Origin: Actinomadura parmotrematis
Lineage (GTDB): Bacteria; Actinomycetota; Actinomycetes; Streptosporangiales; Streptosporangiaceae
Reading direction: 5' to 3'
Assembly: GCF_019458805.1 (NCBI RefSeq)
Contig: NZ_JAIBOA010000011.1
Span: forward strand, 183,249 to 247,248
DNA length: 64,000 nucleotides
How positions within the stretch are numbered: position 1 is the first letter of the stretch; each line of letters opens with the position of its first letter. The translations under genes and the position numbers were made by a program. Below are positions 42,681 through 51,420 of the stretch, one piece after another. Below the pieces are notes generated by a model. It had not been told where the DNA came from. It saw only the letters and a program-made list of their open reading frames with translations, and did not search any database.

Positions 42681-44179
42681 GCGTCGTGACCCCGATGAAG
42701 TACGACGAGGCGCTCGCCAGGTTCGAGCCGGTGCTCGGCCTGGAGACGCACATCGAGCTCGGTACCGCGTCGAAGATGTTCTGCGGCTGCGCGACCGGGT
42801 TCGGCGCGGAGCCGAACACCCAGGTCTGCCCGGTCTGCCTCGGCCTGCCCGGGTCGCTGCCGGTCGCCAACCGGGCGGCCATCGAGGGCATCATCAAGAT
42901 CGGCCTGGCGCTGAACTGCGAGATCGTCGAGTGGTGCCGGTTCGCCCGGAAGAACTACTTCTACCCGGACATGCCGAAGGACTACCAGATCTCCCAGTAC
43001 GACGAGCCGATCTGCGTCGACGGGTACCTGGACGTCGAGGTCGAGGGCGAGACGTACCGGATCGAGATCGAGCGCGTCCACATGGAGGAGGACACCGGCA
43101 AGTCGCTGCACGTGGGCGGCGCGACCGGCCGCATCCAGGGCGCCGACCACTCGCTGGTCGACTACAACCGGGCCGGCATCCCGCTGGTGGAGATCGTCAC
43201 CAAGCCGATCGAGGGCACCGGCGCGAAGGCGCCGCTCGTCGCGCGCGCCTACGCGACCGAGCTGCGCGAGCTGGTGCGCGCCCTCGGGGTGTCGGACGTG
43301 CGGATGGAGCAGGGCTCGATGCGCTGCGACGTCAACGTGTCGCTGATGCCGAAGGGCGCCGCCGAGTGGGGCACCCGCACCGAGACCAAGAACGTCAACT
43401 CGCTGCGGTCGGTGGAGCGGGCGGTCCGCTCGGAGATCGAGCGGCAGGCCGCGGTGCTGGACGGCGGCGGCTCCATCCGGCAGGAGACCCGCCACTTCCA
43501 CGAGGACACCGGCACCACCACGAGCGGGCGCAGCAAGGAGGAGGCGCAGGACTACCGGTACTTCCCCGAGCCCGACCTCGTCCCGATGGCGCCGTCGCGC
43601 GCGTGGGTCGCCGAGCTGCGCGCGTCCCTGCCCGAGCTGCCGGCCGCCCGCCGCGCCCGGGTGCAGGGCGAGTGGGGCCTGTCGGACCTGGAGCTGCGCG
43701 ACGTCGTCAACGCGGGCGCGCTCGACCTGATCGAGGACACGATCGGGGCCGGCGCGGACGCGGGCGCGGCCCGCAAGTGGTGGATGAACGAGCTGTCGCG
43801 GCGCGCCACCGAGAAGGGCGTGGAGCTCGCCGAGCTGCCGATCGAGCCCGCGCAGGTCGCCCGCGTGCAGGAGATGGTCGCGGCCGGGGAGCTGAACGAC
43901 AAGCTCGCCCGGCAGGTGTTCGAGGGCGTCCTCGCCGGCGAGGGCGCCCCGGACGAGGTCGTCGCCGCCCGCGGCCTGAAGGTCGTCAGCGACGACGGCG
44001 CGCTCGTCGCGATCATCGACCAGGTGATCGCCGACAACGCCGCCGTCGCCGACAAGGTCCGCGGCGGCAAGGTCGCCGCCGCCGGCGCCCTCGTCGGCGC
44101 GGTCATGAAGGCGAGCCGCGGCCAGGCCGACGCCGGCCGCGCCCGCGAGCTCATCCTGGAGCGCCTCGGCGTCTCCTGA
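42677..44179 (+). CDS. gatB: Asp-tRNA(Asn)/Glu-tRNA(Gln) amidotransferase subunit B
   Basis: 500 residues. FEPVLGLETHIELGTASKMFCGCATGFGAEPNTQVCPVCLGLPGSLP carries the four zinc-type cysteines, HMEEDTGKSLH and VDYNRAGIPLVEIVT are standard GatB text, and the C-terminal YqeY-like tail is present. It activates the misacyl group with ATP and transfers ammonia from GatA. It starts with GTG overlapping the DUF4276 stop by 4 bases, an unusual partner for translational coupling of an essential enzyme. Confidence 0.97.
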   Translation: MSVVTPMKYDEALARFEPVLGLETHIELGTASKMFCGCATGFGAEPNTQVCPVCLGLPGSLPVANRAAIEGIIKIGLALNCEIVEWCRFARKNYFYPDMPKDYQISQYDEPICVDGYLDVEVEGETYRIEIERVHMEEDTGKSLHVGGATGRIQGADHSLVDYNRAGIPLVEIVTKPIEGTGAKAPLVARAYATELRELVRALGVSDVRMEQGSMRCDVNVSLMPKGAAEWGTRTETKNVNSLRSVERAVRSEIERQAAVLDGGGSIRQETRHFHEDTGTTTSGRSKEEAQDYRYFPEPDLVPMAPSRAWVAELRASLPELPAARRARVQGEWGLSDLELRDVVNAGALDLIEDTIGAGADAGAARKWWMNELSRRATEKGVELAELPIEPAQVARVQEMVAAGELNDKLARQVFEGVLAGEGAPDEVVAARGLKVVSDDGALVAIIDQVIADNAAVADKVRGGKVAAAGALVGAVMKASRGQADAGRARELILERLGVS

Positions 44180-44192
44180 CGGTACGAGCGCG

Positions 44193-44223
44193 AGGGCCCG
44201 GACGCACCGCGTCCGGGCCCTTT
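44193..44223 (+). terminator. gatB terminator
   Basis: A perfect 13-bp stem (44193-44205 with 44209-44221) with a 3-base loop, followed by TT. It lies between gatB and the convergent PQQ-dehydrogenase-like gene. Confidence 0.8.
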
Positions 44224-44231
44224 CGCGCCGG

Positions 44232-45335
44232 TCAGGCCAGCGGGACGAGGAGGATCTTGTCGTCGCCGGTCTCGGGGTCGCCGCGGCCGTCGCGGTTGCT
44301 GGTGGAGACCCAGAGGGCCCTGCCGTCGGGGGTGCGGGCGACGGCGCGGAGGCGGCCGTAGGCGCCGGTGAAGCGGGCGACGGGGGTGCCGGTGCGGCCC
44401 CCGGCGTCGAGGGGGACCTGCCAGAGGCGCTCGCCGCGCAGGGCCGCGGCCCAGAGCGAGCCGCCCGCGTAGGCCAGGCCGGACGGGGAGGCGTCGGAGG
44501 TGTGCCAGGTGACGAGGGGGTCGGTGAAGCCGGCGCGGCGGCCGGCGCCCTCGACGGCGGGCCAGCCGTAGTCGCGGCCCTTCTCGATGCGGTTGATCTC
44601 GTCCCAGGTGTCCTGGCCGAACTCGGTGGCGTACATCCGCCCGCCGCCGTCCCAGGCCAGGCCCTGGACGTTGCGGTGGCCCCAGGTCCAGACCCGGCTG
44701 CCGAAGGGGTTGCCCGGCGCGGCCCTCCCCTCGGGCGTGACGCGCAGGATCTTGCCGCCGAGGGAGTCCTTGTCCTGGGCGAGCTGCGTGCGGTAGGTCT
44801 CGCCGGTGCCGATGTAGAGCATCCCGTCCGGGCCGAAGGCGATGCGGCCGCCGTTGTGGTTGCTGCCCTTGGGCGCGCCGGTGACGAGCGGCTGGAGCGC
44901 GCCGATGCCGTCGTCGTAGCGGAAGCGGACGAGGCGGTTGTCGTTCGCGGCGGTGAAGTACAGGTAGACGAGGCGGTCGGTCGCGAAGCCGGGGGAGACC
45001 GCGACGCCGAGCAGGCCGCCCTCCCCGCCGGCCTTCACGCCGGGGACCCTGCCGACCTCGGTCGCCTTCCCCTGCGGGGTGACGCGGAGCAGCCGGGCGC
45101 TGTCGCGCTCGGTGACCAGGGCGTCGCCGCCGGGCAGGAACGCGATGGCCCACGGGACCGACAGGCCGGTCGCCAGGACCCGCGGCGTCCCGGGCTCGGC
45201 GGACGCCGCCGCGGTGGCGGCGGGGGACGCGGCGCCGGTCGCCGCCGAGGGGGAGGCCGCGCCGGACCCGTCCGGCGAGCAGGCGGACGCGGCGAGCAGC
45301 AGGGCGGTGGCGATCAGGGGCGGCGAGGGTCGCAT
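44232..45335 (-). CDS. lipoprotein PQQ-dependent sugar (aldose) dehydrogenase-like protein
   Basis: 367 residues. A lipobox (LLLAASAC, cysteine near residue 19) shows export and lipid anchoring, followed by an Ala/Ser/Pro-rich linker. The beta-propeller then reads VLATGLSVPWAIAFLPGGDALVTERDSARL, KGSNHNGGRIAFGPDGMLYIGTGE, GHRNVQGLAWD and YATEFGQDTWDEINRIEKGRDYGWP, the glucose/sorbosone dehydrogenase family. Whether it uses PQQ is unproven for actinomycete members. It faces gatB across a terminator and is divergent from the large GGDEF-EAL gene. Confidence 0.9.
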   Translation of the reverse strand: MRPSPPLIATALLLAASACSPDGSGAASPSAATGAASPAATAAASAEPGTPRVLATGLSVPWAIAFLPGGDALVTERDSARLLRVTPQGKATEVGRVPGVKAGGEGGLLGVAVSPGFATDRLVYLYFTAANDNRLVRFRYDDGIGALQPLVTGAPKGSNHNGGRIAFGPDGMLYIGTGETYRTQLAQDKDSLGGKILRVTPEGRAAPGNPFGSRVWTWGHRNVQGLAWDGGGRMYATEFGQDTWDEINRIEKGRDYGWPAVEGAGRRAGFTDPLVTWHTSDASPSGLAYAGGSLWAAALRGERLWQVPLDAGGRTGTPVARFTGAYGRLRAVARTPDGRALWVSTSNRDGRGDPETGDDKILLVPLA

Positions 45336-45768
45336 GGAACGCTCCGTGGGTGGGCCGGTGGCGTGATCGTGTTCCCGCCGTCCATTGTGCCGCCTGCCCG
45401 ACCGCTACGCTCCGTAAACAGGACTAAAGACGCTGAACTGGGATGATCCACTGAAAGTCACCCGGCGCGACCGGCGGAGCCGCGCGGTTTGTCGCCGGGA
45501 GGACGCCCAGCCTCAATCGCTCCGTGACCTACGGAACGTACATTGGGTGTCACGGTGATCCCGCACTGCAGCAACGTCGCTGACCATGAGCCGGCGCCGC
45601 CAGGACGCGCGCGGGCACCCCGCGCGGACCGGGCGCGGGGCACGATCCACCGGTGGCCGGCCGTTGACCGGGCATCCGGGCGGACCGGGAACGTACATCT
45701 CAGCACGGCGCGCAGCGGCGCCCGCGAGGGGCTCGGCCCCCGCAGAGCGGGAGGGGACACGGCTCGAC
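45336..45768. other. 433-base intergenic region between divergent genes
   Basis: No gene or known riboswitch seen. A minus-strand -10 (CACAAT, plus positions 45384-45389) suits the lipoprotein gene. On the plus strand TTGTCG (45489-45494) and TCAATC (45513-45518) are 18 bases apart and could drive the GGDEF-EAL gene. The frame of that gene stays open to an ATG at 45586, but that stretch (Arg/Gly/Pro-rich) lacks coding character. Confidence 0.5.
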
Positions 45769-48700
45769 ATGAGCGGCGAGGACGGCGGGCGGCCCCCGCG
45801 GGGCGCGCTGGCCATCGGCACCGCGGCGATCGTCGGCGTGCTCTACGCCGTCGGCTCGGTGCTCGGCTGGGGCGGCACCGCCTTCATCGCCTGGGCCGAG
45901 GCCGCGGCCGCGTTCGCCGCGACCTGCTCGCTGCTGCCCGCCGCCCTCGGCGCCGGCGCCTCCGCGCCCGGTGACGAGCCCGCCGGCGACGTCCCGGACG
46001 CGCCCGGCGCCGCCGGCTCCGACCCGCCCGACCCCGCCGTCGCGCAGGACCGGGGCGTCGGGGAGCGCGCCCTGCAGCGCGCCCGCCGCCGCGTCCGCCT
46101 CAACCAGCCGGCCCCCGGGGTGCTCGGCGCCCCCGAGCCCGACGACGGCCCCGACCCCGGCCCGCGCTTCCGGCGCGGCTTCGGCCGCCGGGGCGACGGG
46201 CCCGCCGCCGGCGAGAGCGGGGACGACACCGCGCCCGGCGCGTGGCGGACGCCCTGGCGCTGGTTCTGCATCGCCGCCGCGACCTGGTGCCTCGGCGCCG
46301 TCGGCTCGGCGATCTCGGCCACCGCGCAGTCGCGCGGCGCCCTCACCCTGTCGGTCGGCGACCTGTTCTACCTGATCGCGGTGGTCTCCCTGGTGCTCGG
46401 CCTCATCGTGCCGATCCGCCCGGCCCGCGACGCCCGCACCTGGATCCGCTACGCCGCCGACACCTACGTGTGCGCGGCCGCGCTGTTCGTCCTCGGCTGG
46501 GTGTCGCTGTTCAGCGACCTGTACTTCCGCTCGGGCGAGTCGGCCGGCCAGTTCGGCACCGAGCTGCTCTACCCGCTGATCGACACCGTGCTCGTCTGCG
46601 CGGCGCTGCCGTTCGTGCTCGGCGCCGCGCGCGGCGAGCGCCGCCCCGCCCTGATGGGGTACGGGGCGCTCGCGGCGTTCGCCGCCGCCGACGTGATCAC
46701 CACGGTGGTCCGGCTGCGCGGCGGCGCGCCGACCGACGACCCGTCCGACATCCTGCGCCTCGCCGGGCTGCTGCTGCTCGTCCTGGCGCCCTGGGCCGGC
46801 GGGCCCGCCGCGGACGGGCCGGGGCGCGCCGAGCGCGGCCGCATGATCGGCCCGGGGCTCGCGGTCGCCGCGGTCGCCGCCGCGGCGGCGCTGTTCGTCG
46901 CGGGCCGCTCGCTCACCGGGGCGCACGGCCTGGAGCCGGTGGTGACGGCGGTGGCGGGCTCGGCGGCGTTCGTGCTGCTCGCCCGCCTCGCCGGGCTGCT
47001 GCGCGAGAACGACCGGCTGCGGCGCGCGGTGAGCGCCGGGGAGGAGCACTTCCGGGCGCTGTCGGAGAGCATCAACGACGCGGTGCTCATCTGCGACCTG
47101 GACGCCGTCGTCCAGTACGCGAGCCAGGGCGCGCTCCGCACCTACCGCTACACCGCCGACGAGCTGCTCGGCCGCCCCCTGGCGGAGATCGTGCACCCCG
47201 AGGACCTGCCGCGCATGCAGGCGGTGCTCGCCGAGTTCCTGGAGGCCGGGGACGCCGCCGGCCCCCTCAAGGCCGCCTGCCGGGTGCGCGCCGCCGACGG
47301 CACCTGGCTGCCGACCGAGTCGACGGTGTCGCGCTACGCCGGCGCCGGCGACGCGCCCGGCCGGCTGCTGATCACCACCCGCGACCTCAGCGAGCAGGCC
47401 GCCCTCCAGCGCCAGGTCGCCCACCTGACCTTCCACGACGGCCTGACCGGCCTGCCGAACCGCGCCTACTTCGAGGAGCGCACCCGCGAGGTGCTGTCCC
47501 GGCAGGTGGAGTCCGACGGCGGCGGCCGCGTCGCCGTCCTGTTCGCCGACCTCGACGGGTTCACCGCCGTCAACGACTCGGCCGGGCACGCCGCCGGCGA
47601 CCAGGTCCTCGCGCAGGCCGCGCGGCGCCTGCGCGGCACCGTGCAGGCCGACGACACCGTGGCGCGCTGGGGCGGCGACGAGTTCGCCGTGCTGCTCCAG
47701 CTGTCCGACGACGGCCCCGGTGACTCCCAGCTCGCCGTCGAGCTGGCCGAGCGGCTGCTGCGGGTCCTGTCGGCCGACCCCTACCGGGTCGGCAGCAAGA
47801 ACCTCGCGCTCACCGCCAGCGTCGGCATCGCGTTCGCCGGCGACGCCGAGGACGCGCCGCGCAGCCCGGCCGAGAACGGCCGCCGGCTGCGCCGCACCGC
47901 CGCCGACCTCATCCGCAACGGCGACCTGGCGATGGCACGCGCCAAAGAGCTCGGCGGGGGCCGCGTCGAGGTGTTCGCGCCCCACATGCACGCCGACGTC
48001 GTGCGCCGCCTGGAGCTCGGCAGCGACCTGCAACGCGCGCTCGCCGAGGAGCAGTTCGCCGTCGAGTTCCAGCCGGTGGTGGAGCTCGCCACCTCCCGCG
48101 TCACCGGCGTGGAGGCGCTCGCCCGCTGGTTCCGGGGCAGCGAGGCGGTGCCGCCGGAGGAGTTCATCGCCCCGGCCGAGGAGTCGGGCCTCATGGTCCC
48201 GCTCGGCGACTGGGTGCTGCGCAAGGCGTGCGCCGAGGTGGCGCGCTGGCGGCGCGACTCCTGGGACGTCGGACTGTCGGTCAACTTCACCGCCCGCCAG
48301 ATCGCCGCGCCGACCTTCGTGGAGGCGGTCGCCGCCGCGCTCGACGACACCGGGCTGCCGCCGAGCGCGCTCACCCTGGAGGTGCGCGAGGAGGTGCTCG
48401 TCGAGGACGCCGGCCAGAACGTGGCGCGGCTGTCGGCGCTCCGCGACCTCGGCGTCCGGCTCGCCATCGACGACTTCGGCACCGGCTACGCCTCCCTGGC
48501 CTACCTCGGGCAGCTCCCGGTCGACATCATCAAGATCGACCCGTCGTTCGTGGCGGGCCTCGGCTCCGACGAGACCCTCACCCTGCTCACCCGCACCATC
48601 GTGCGGCTCGGCCGCGACCTCGGCCTCACCGTCGTCGCCGAGGGCATCGAGCGGCCCGAGCAGCTGGAGCTGCTGCGCGAGATGGAGTGCCCGCGCGGCC

Positions 48701-48831
48701 AGGGCTACCTGGTGGCCCGGCCGATGGCGGCGGGCCCGGCCGAGTCGCTGGTCCGCACCAACCTGAAGGCGCAGGAGCTGCCCGGACGCGCCGACCTGCC
48801 GCTCCGCCACTCGGCGCTGTCGCCCTACTGA
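45769..48831 (+). CDS. membrane PAS-GGDEF-EAL protein (c-di-GMP turnover)
   Basis: 1020 residues. About nine hydrophobic segments (some after a Pro/Asp-rich cytosolic stretch near 60-150) form the N-terminal part, followed by a PAS domain (EEHFRALSESINDAVLICDLDAVVQYAS...), GGDEF intact at 635-639 (RWGGDEFAVLL) and EAL intact at 782-784 (GVEALARW) with NFTARQ, LEVREEVL, IDDFGTGYASL, IIKIDPSF and VVAEGIERP. It can in principle make and break c-di-GMP. ATG 45769 is chosen; GAGGGG lies about 12 bases upstream. Together with 36522 it is one of two such proteins within 12 kb. Confidence 0.92.
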   Translation: MSGEDGGRPPRGALAIGTAAIVGVLYAVGSVLGWGGTAFIAWAEAAAAFAATCSLLPAALGAGASAPGDEPAGDVPDAPGAAGSDPPDPAVAQDRGVGERALQRARRRVRLNQPAPGVLGAPEPDDGPDPGPRFRRGFGRRGDGPAAGESGDDTAPGAWRTPWRWFCIAAATWCLGAVGSAISATAQSRGALTLSVGDLFYLIAVVSLVLGLIVPIRPARDARTWIRYAADTYVCAAALFVLGWVSLFSDLYFRSGESAGQFGTELLYPLIDTVLVCAALPFVLGAARGERRPALMGYGALAAFAAADVITTVVRLRGGAPTDDPSDILRLAGLLLLVLAPWAGGPAADGPGRAERGRMIGPGLAVAAVAAAAALFVAGRSLTGAHGLEPVVTAVAGSAAFVLLARLAGLLRENDRLRRAVSAGEEHFRALSESINDAVLICDLDAVVQYASQGALRTYRYTADELLGRPLAEIVHPEDLPRMQAVLAEFLEAGDAAGPLKAACRVRAADGTWLPTESTVSRYAGAGDAPGRLLITTRDLSEQAALQRQVAHLTFHDGLTGLPNRAYFEERTREVLSRQVESDGGGRVAVLFADLDGFTAVNDSAGHAAGDQVLAQAARRLRGTVQADDTVARWGGDEFAVLLQLSDDGPGDSQLAVELAERLLRVLSADPYRVGSKNLALTASVGIAFAGDAEDAPRSPAENGRRLRRTAADLIRNGDLAMARAKELGGGRVEVFAPHMHADVVRRLELGSDLQRALAEEQFAVEFQPVVELATSRVTGVEALARWFRGSEAVPPEEFIAPAEESGLMVPLGDWVLRKACAEVARWRRDSWDVGLSVNFTARQIAAPTFVEAVAAALDDTGLPPSALTLEVREEVLVEDAGQNVARLSALRDLGVRLAIDDFGTGYASLAYLGQLPVDIIKIDPSFVAGLGSDETLTLLTRTIVRLGRDLGLTVVAEGIERPEQLELLREMECPRGQGYLVARPMAAGPAESLVRTNLKAQELPGRADLPLRHSALSPY

Positions 48832-48840
48832 GCTCCCGCC

Positions 48841-48858
48841 GTCCCACATATTGAGACC
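48841..48858. promoter_or_regulatory. putative branched-chain amino acid operator, ilvB copy
   Basis: GTCCCACATATTGAGACC matches the copies ahead of leuB (58983) and cimA (61894) with the consensus GTCYCnCATnnTGAGACS. It lies just upstream of the ilvB attenuator leader. An IclR-type regulator such as NdgR/LtbR, which controls these genes in other actinobacteria, is the likely ligand. Confidence 0.6.
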
Positions 48859-48908
48859 AGGTGTCCACAGATTTGACCAGCGGCGGGAAGTCGGCGAAAG
48901 TGGGCACC

Positions 48909-48959
48909 GTGCAGAGCAGCTCCATCCTCCTCGTAGTACTTGGTCCGCGCGCAGGCTGA
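48909..48959 (+). CDS. ilvB leader peptide (attenuation)
   Basis: A 16-codon frame beginning with GTG encodes MQSSSILLVVLGPRAG, with six consecutive Ile-Leu-Leu-Val-Val-Leu codons. This is the pattern of attenuation peptides: a ribosome starved for charged branched-chain tRNAs would stall on codons 48924-48941. The stop lies next to a GC hairpin and 24 bases before an intrinsic terminator. Known Streptomyces ilvB leaders have the same layout (Ile-Leu-Val run, then Gly-x-Arg). Confidence 0.85.
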   Translation: MQSSSILLVVLGPRAG

Positions 48960-48982
48960 CCGAGTCTCTCGTCCTGCGCGCG
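48946..48982 (+). promoter_or_regulatory. ilvB leader pause/alternative hairpin
   Basis: CGCGCGCAGG (48946-48955), at the end of the leader peptide, pairs exactly with CCTGCGCGCG (48973-48982). A ribosome finishing the leader would cover the first arm, whereas one stalled at the Ile/Leu/Val codons would leave it free. Confidence 0.7.
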
Positions 48983-49016
48983 CCCCTCGACCGCCACCCG
49001 GCGGCGGGGGTTTTTT
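48983..49016 (+). terminator. ilvB attenuator (intrinsic terminator)
   Basis: CCGCC (48991-48995) pairs with GGCGG (49000-49004) over a 4-base loop, with an outer CCCC/GGGG extension, followed directly by six T residues (49011-49016). It ends transcription of ilvBNC unless antiterminated. Confidence 0.85.
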
Positions 49017-49046
49017 GTTGGCCGGGTGATCTTCGAACCGTACGTT

Positions 49047-49068
49047 CCCGGGAGCCGCGGCTCCCGGG
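49047..49068. repeat. 22-bp perfect palindrome between attenuator and ilvB
   Basis: Eleven bases from 49047 (CCCGGGAGCCG) are followed directly by their reverse complement through 49068. It would form a strong hairpin in the mRNA about 30 bases ahead of the ilvB start, or a protein site in DNA. Role unknown. Confidence 0.55.
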
Positions 49069-49099
49069 GGCCCCGACTTCTCCCCAAGGGACACAGCAC

Positions 49100-50860
49100 A
49101 TGACGACCGAACAGATGACGGGAGCCCAGGCGCTGGTCCGCGCCCTGGAGAACGTCGGCGTCGATACGGTGTTCGGCATTCCGGGCGGGGCCATCCTCCC
49201 CGCCTACGACCCGCTCTACGACTCGCAGAAGCTCCGCCACATCCTGGTCCGGCACGAGCAGGGCGCCGGGCACGCCGCGCAGGGCTACGCGATGGTCACC
49301 GGCAAGGTCGGCGTCTGCATGGCGACGAGCGGGCCGGGCGCCACCAACCTGGTGACGCCGATCTCGGACGCCTACATGGACTCGGTCCCGATCGTGGCGA
49401 TCACCGGCCAGGTGACCAGCTCCTCGATCGGCACCGACGCCTTCCAGGAGGCCGACATCGCCGGCATCACGATGCCGATCACCAAGCACAACTTCCTGGT
49501 CACCGACCCCGCCGACATCGGCCGCACCATCGTCGAGGCGTTCCACATCGCCTCCACCGGCCGCCCCGGCCCCGTCCTCGTCGACATCTCCAAGGACGCC
49601 CTGCAGGCCACCTTCGGGTTCGAGTGGCCGGTCCAGATGCGGCTGCCCGGCTACCGCCCGGTGACCCGGCCGCACGCCAAGCAGGTCCGCGAGGCGGCCC
49701 GGCTCATCTCCGCGGCGTCCCGGCCGGTGCTGTACGTCGGCGGCGGCGTCGTCAAGGCGGGCGCGGCCGCCGAGCTGAAGGTCCTCGCCGAGCTGACCGG
49801 CGCGCCCGTCGTCACCACCCTGATGGCCAAGGGCGCCTTCCCTGACAGCCACCCCCAGCACATGGGCATGCCCGGCATGCACGGCACCGTCGGCGCCGTC
49901 GGCGCCCTGCAGCGCGCCGACCTGCTGGTCACCCTCGGCGCCCGGTTCGACGACCGGGTCACCGGCGACCTCGACAGCTTCGCGCCCGGCGCCAAGGTCG
50001 TGCACGCCGACATCGACCCCGCCGAGATCTCCAAGAACCGGCACGCCGACGTGCCGATCGTCGGCGACGCCCGCGAGGTCATCGCCGACCTCATCGTCGC
50101 GGTGCAGGCCGAGCACGACGCCGGCCGCAAGGGCGACTACCAGGACTGGTGGCGGCAGCTCGACGCCTGGCGCGAGACCTACCCGCTCGGCTACGACGCC
50201 CCCGAGGACGGGACGCTGTCGCCGCAGTACGTCATCGAGCGCATCGGGAAGCTCGCCGGGCCGGAGGCGTACTACGTCGCCGGCGTCGGCCAGCACCAGA
50301 TGTGGGCGGCCCAGTTCATCAAGTACGAGCGGCCCGGCGCGTTCCTGAACTCCGGCGGCGCCGGGACGATGGGCTACGCCGTCCCGGCCGCGATGGGCGC
50401 CAAGGTCGGCGCGCCGTACACGCAGGTCTGGGCGATCGACGGCGACGGCTGCTTCCAGATGACCAACCAGGAGCTCGCGACCTGCGCGATCGAGGGCATC
50501 CCCGTCAAGATCGCCGTCATCAACAACGGCAACCTCGGCATGGTGCGGCAGTGGCAGACGCTCTTCTACAACGAGCGCTACTCCAACACCCGGCTGAAGG
50601 GCAAGGCCGCCGACGCCCGCTACATCCCCGACTTCGTCAAGCTCGCCGACGCCTACGGCTGCGTCGGCCTGCGCTGCGACCGGCCCGAGGACGTGGACGC
50701 GGTCATCGCCAAGGCGATGGAGATCGACGACGCCCCGGTCGTCATCGACTTCGTCGTCCACCAGGACGCGATGGTCTGGCCGATGGTCGCGGCCGGCACG
50801 GCCAACGACGACATCAAGATCGCTCGGGACCTGGCGCCCGAGTGGGAGAACGGAGACTGA
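49100..50860 (+). CDS. ilvB: acetolactate synthase, large (catalytic) subunit
   Basis: 586 residues. ThDP-enzyme of branched-chain amino acid synthesis, joining two pyruvates or pyruvate with 2-ketobutyrate. The N-terminal glutamate region HEQGAGHAAQGYA, TSGPGATNLVTPI, and the ThDP motif GDGCFQMTNQELATCAIEGIPVKI...NN are intact. ATG 49100 is used; ATG 49115 is in frame. The gene is preceded by an attenuator leader and followed by ilvN (5-base gap) and ilvC, one operon. Confidence 0.97.
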   Translation: MTTEQMTGAQALVRALENVGVDTVFGIPGGAILPAYDPLYDSQKLRHILVRHEQGAGHAAQGYAMVTGKVGVCMATSGPGATNLVTPISDAYMDSVPIVAITGQVTSSSIGTDAFQEADIAGITMPITKHNFLVTDPADIGRTIVEAFHIASTGRPGPVLVDISKDALQATFGFEWPVQMRLPGYRPVTRPHAKQVREAARLISAASRPVLYVGGGVVKAGAAAELKVLAELTGAPVVTTLMAKGAFPDSHPQHMGMPGMHGTVGAVGALQRADLLVTLGARFDDRVTGDLDSFAPGAKVVHADIDPAEISKNRHADVPIVGDAREVIADLIVAVQAEHDAGRKGDYQDWWRQLDAWRETYPLGYDAPEDGTLSPQYVIERIGKLAGPEAYYVAGVGQHQMWAAQFIKYERPGAFLNSGGAGTMGYAVPAAMGAKVGAPYTQVWAIDGDGCFQMTNQELATCAIEGIPVKIAVINNGNLGMVRQWQTLFYNERYSNTRLKGKAADARYIPDFVKLADAYGCVGLRCDRPEDVDAVIAKAMEIDDAPVVIDFVVHQDAMVWPMVAAGTANDDIKIARDLAPEWENGD

Positions 50861-50865
50861 CGGCG

Positions 50866-51390
50866 ATGACCCAGCACACCCTGTCGGTCCTGGTGGAGAA
50901 CACCCCGGGCATCCTCGCCCGGGTGGCGGCCCTGTTCTCCCGGCGCGGCTTCAACATCGAGTCCCTGGCGGTCGGCACCACCGAGCACCCGGAGATCTCC
51001 CGGATGACCATCGTGGTCAACGTGGAGAGCCTGCCCCTGGAGCAGGTCACCAAGCAGCTCAACAAGCTGGTCAACGTCCTGAAGATCGTCGAGCTGGACA
51101 CCGCGGTGTCGGTGCAGCGCCAGCTGCTGCTCGTCAAGGTCCGCGCCGACGCCGAGACGCGCTCGCAGGTCCTGGAGACCGTGCAGCTGTTCCGTGCCAA
51201 GGTGGTGGACGTCGCCCCGGACGCGGTGACCGTCGAGGTCACCGGCAACCGCGACAAGCTGGACGCGCTGATCCGCGTCCTGGAACCGTTCGGCATCAAG
51301 GAGATGGTCCAGTCGGGCATGGTGGCCATCGGCCGCGGCGCCCGCTCCATCACCGACCGCTCGCTGCGCGCCATCGACCGCAGCGCCTGA
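50866..51390 (+). CDS. ilvN: acetolactate synthase, regulatory subunit
   Basis: 174 residues. The ACT domain begins HTLSVLVENTPGILARVAALFSRRGFNIESLAVG and the C-terminal half reads VEVTGNRDKLDALIRVLEPFGIKEMVQSG; it gives valine feedback control of IlvB. The ATG is 5 bases after the ilvB stop, with GGAG upstream inside the end of ilvB. Confidence 0.97.
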   Translation: MTQHTLSVLVENTPGILARVAALFSRRGFNIESLAVGTTEHPEISRMTIVVNVESLPLEQVTKQLNKLVNVLKIVELDTAVSVQRQLLLVKVRADAETRSQVLETVQLFRAKVVDVAPDAVTVEVTGNRDKLDALIRVLEPFGIKEMVQSGMVAIGRGARSITDRSLRAIDRSA

Positions 51391-51420
51391 CCCACCCACA
51401 ACCAGAAAGGCACCAGCACA

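Noticed and set aside
45586..45768. N-terminal extension of the large GGDEF-EAL protein
   Set aside because: No ribosome-binding site and Arg/Gly/Pro-rich text without hydrophobic pattern; ATG 45769 fits better, although it cannot be excluded.
45700..49194. 1164-codon antisense frame across the second GGDEF-EAL gene and ilvB leader
   Set aside because: Antisense shadow; the plus-strand frame contains GGDEF and EAL motifs and the leader peptide.
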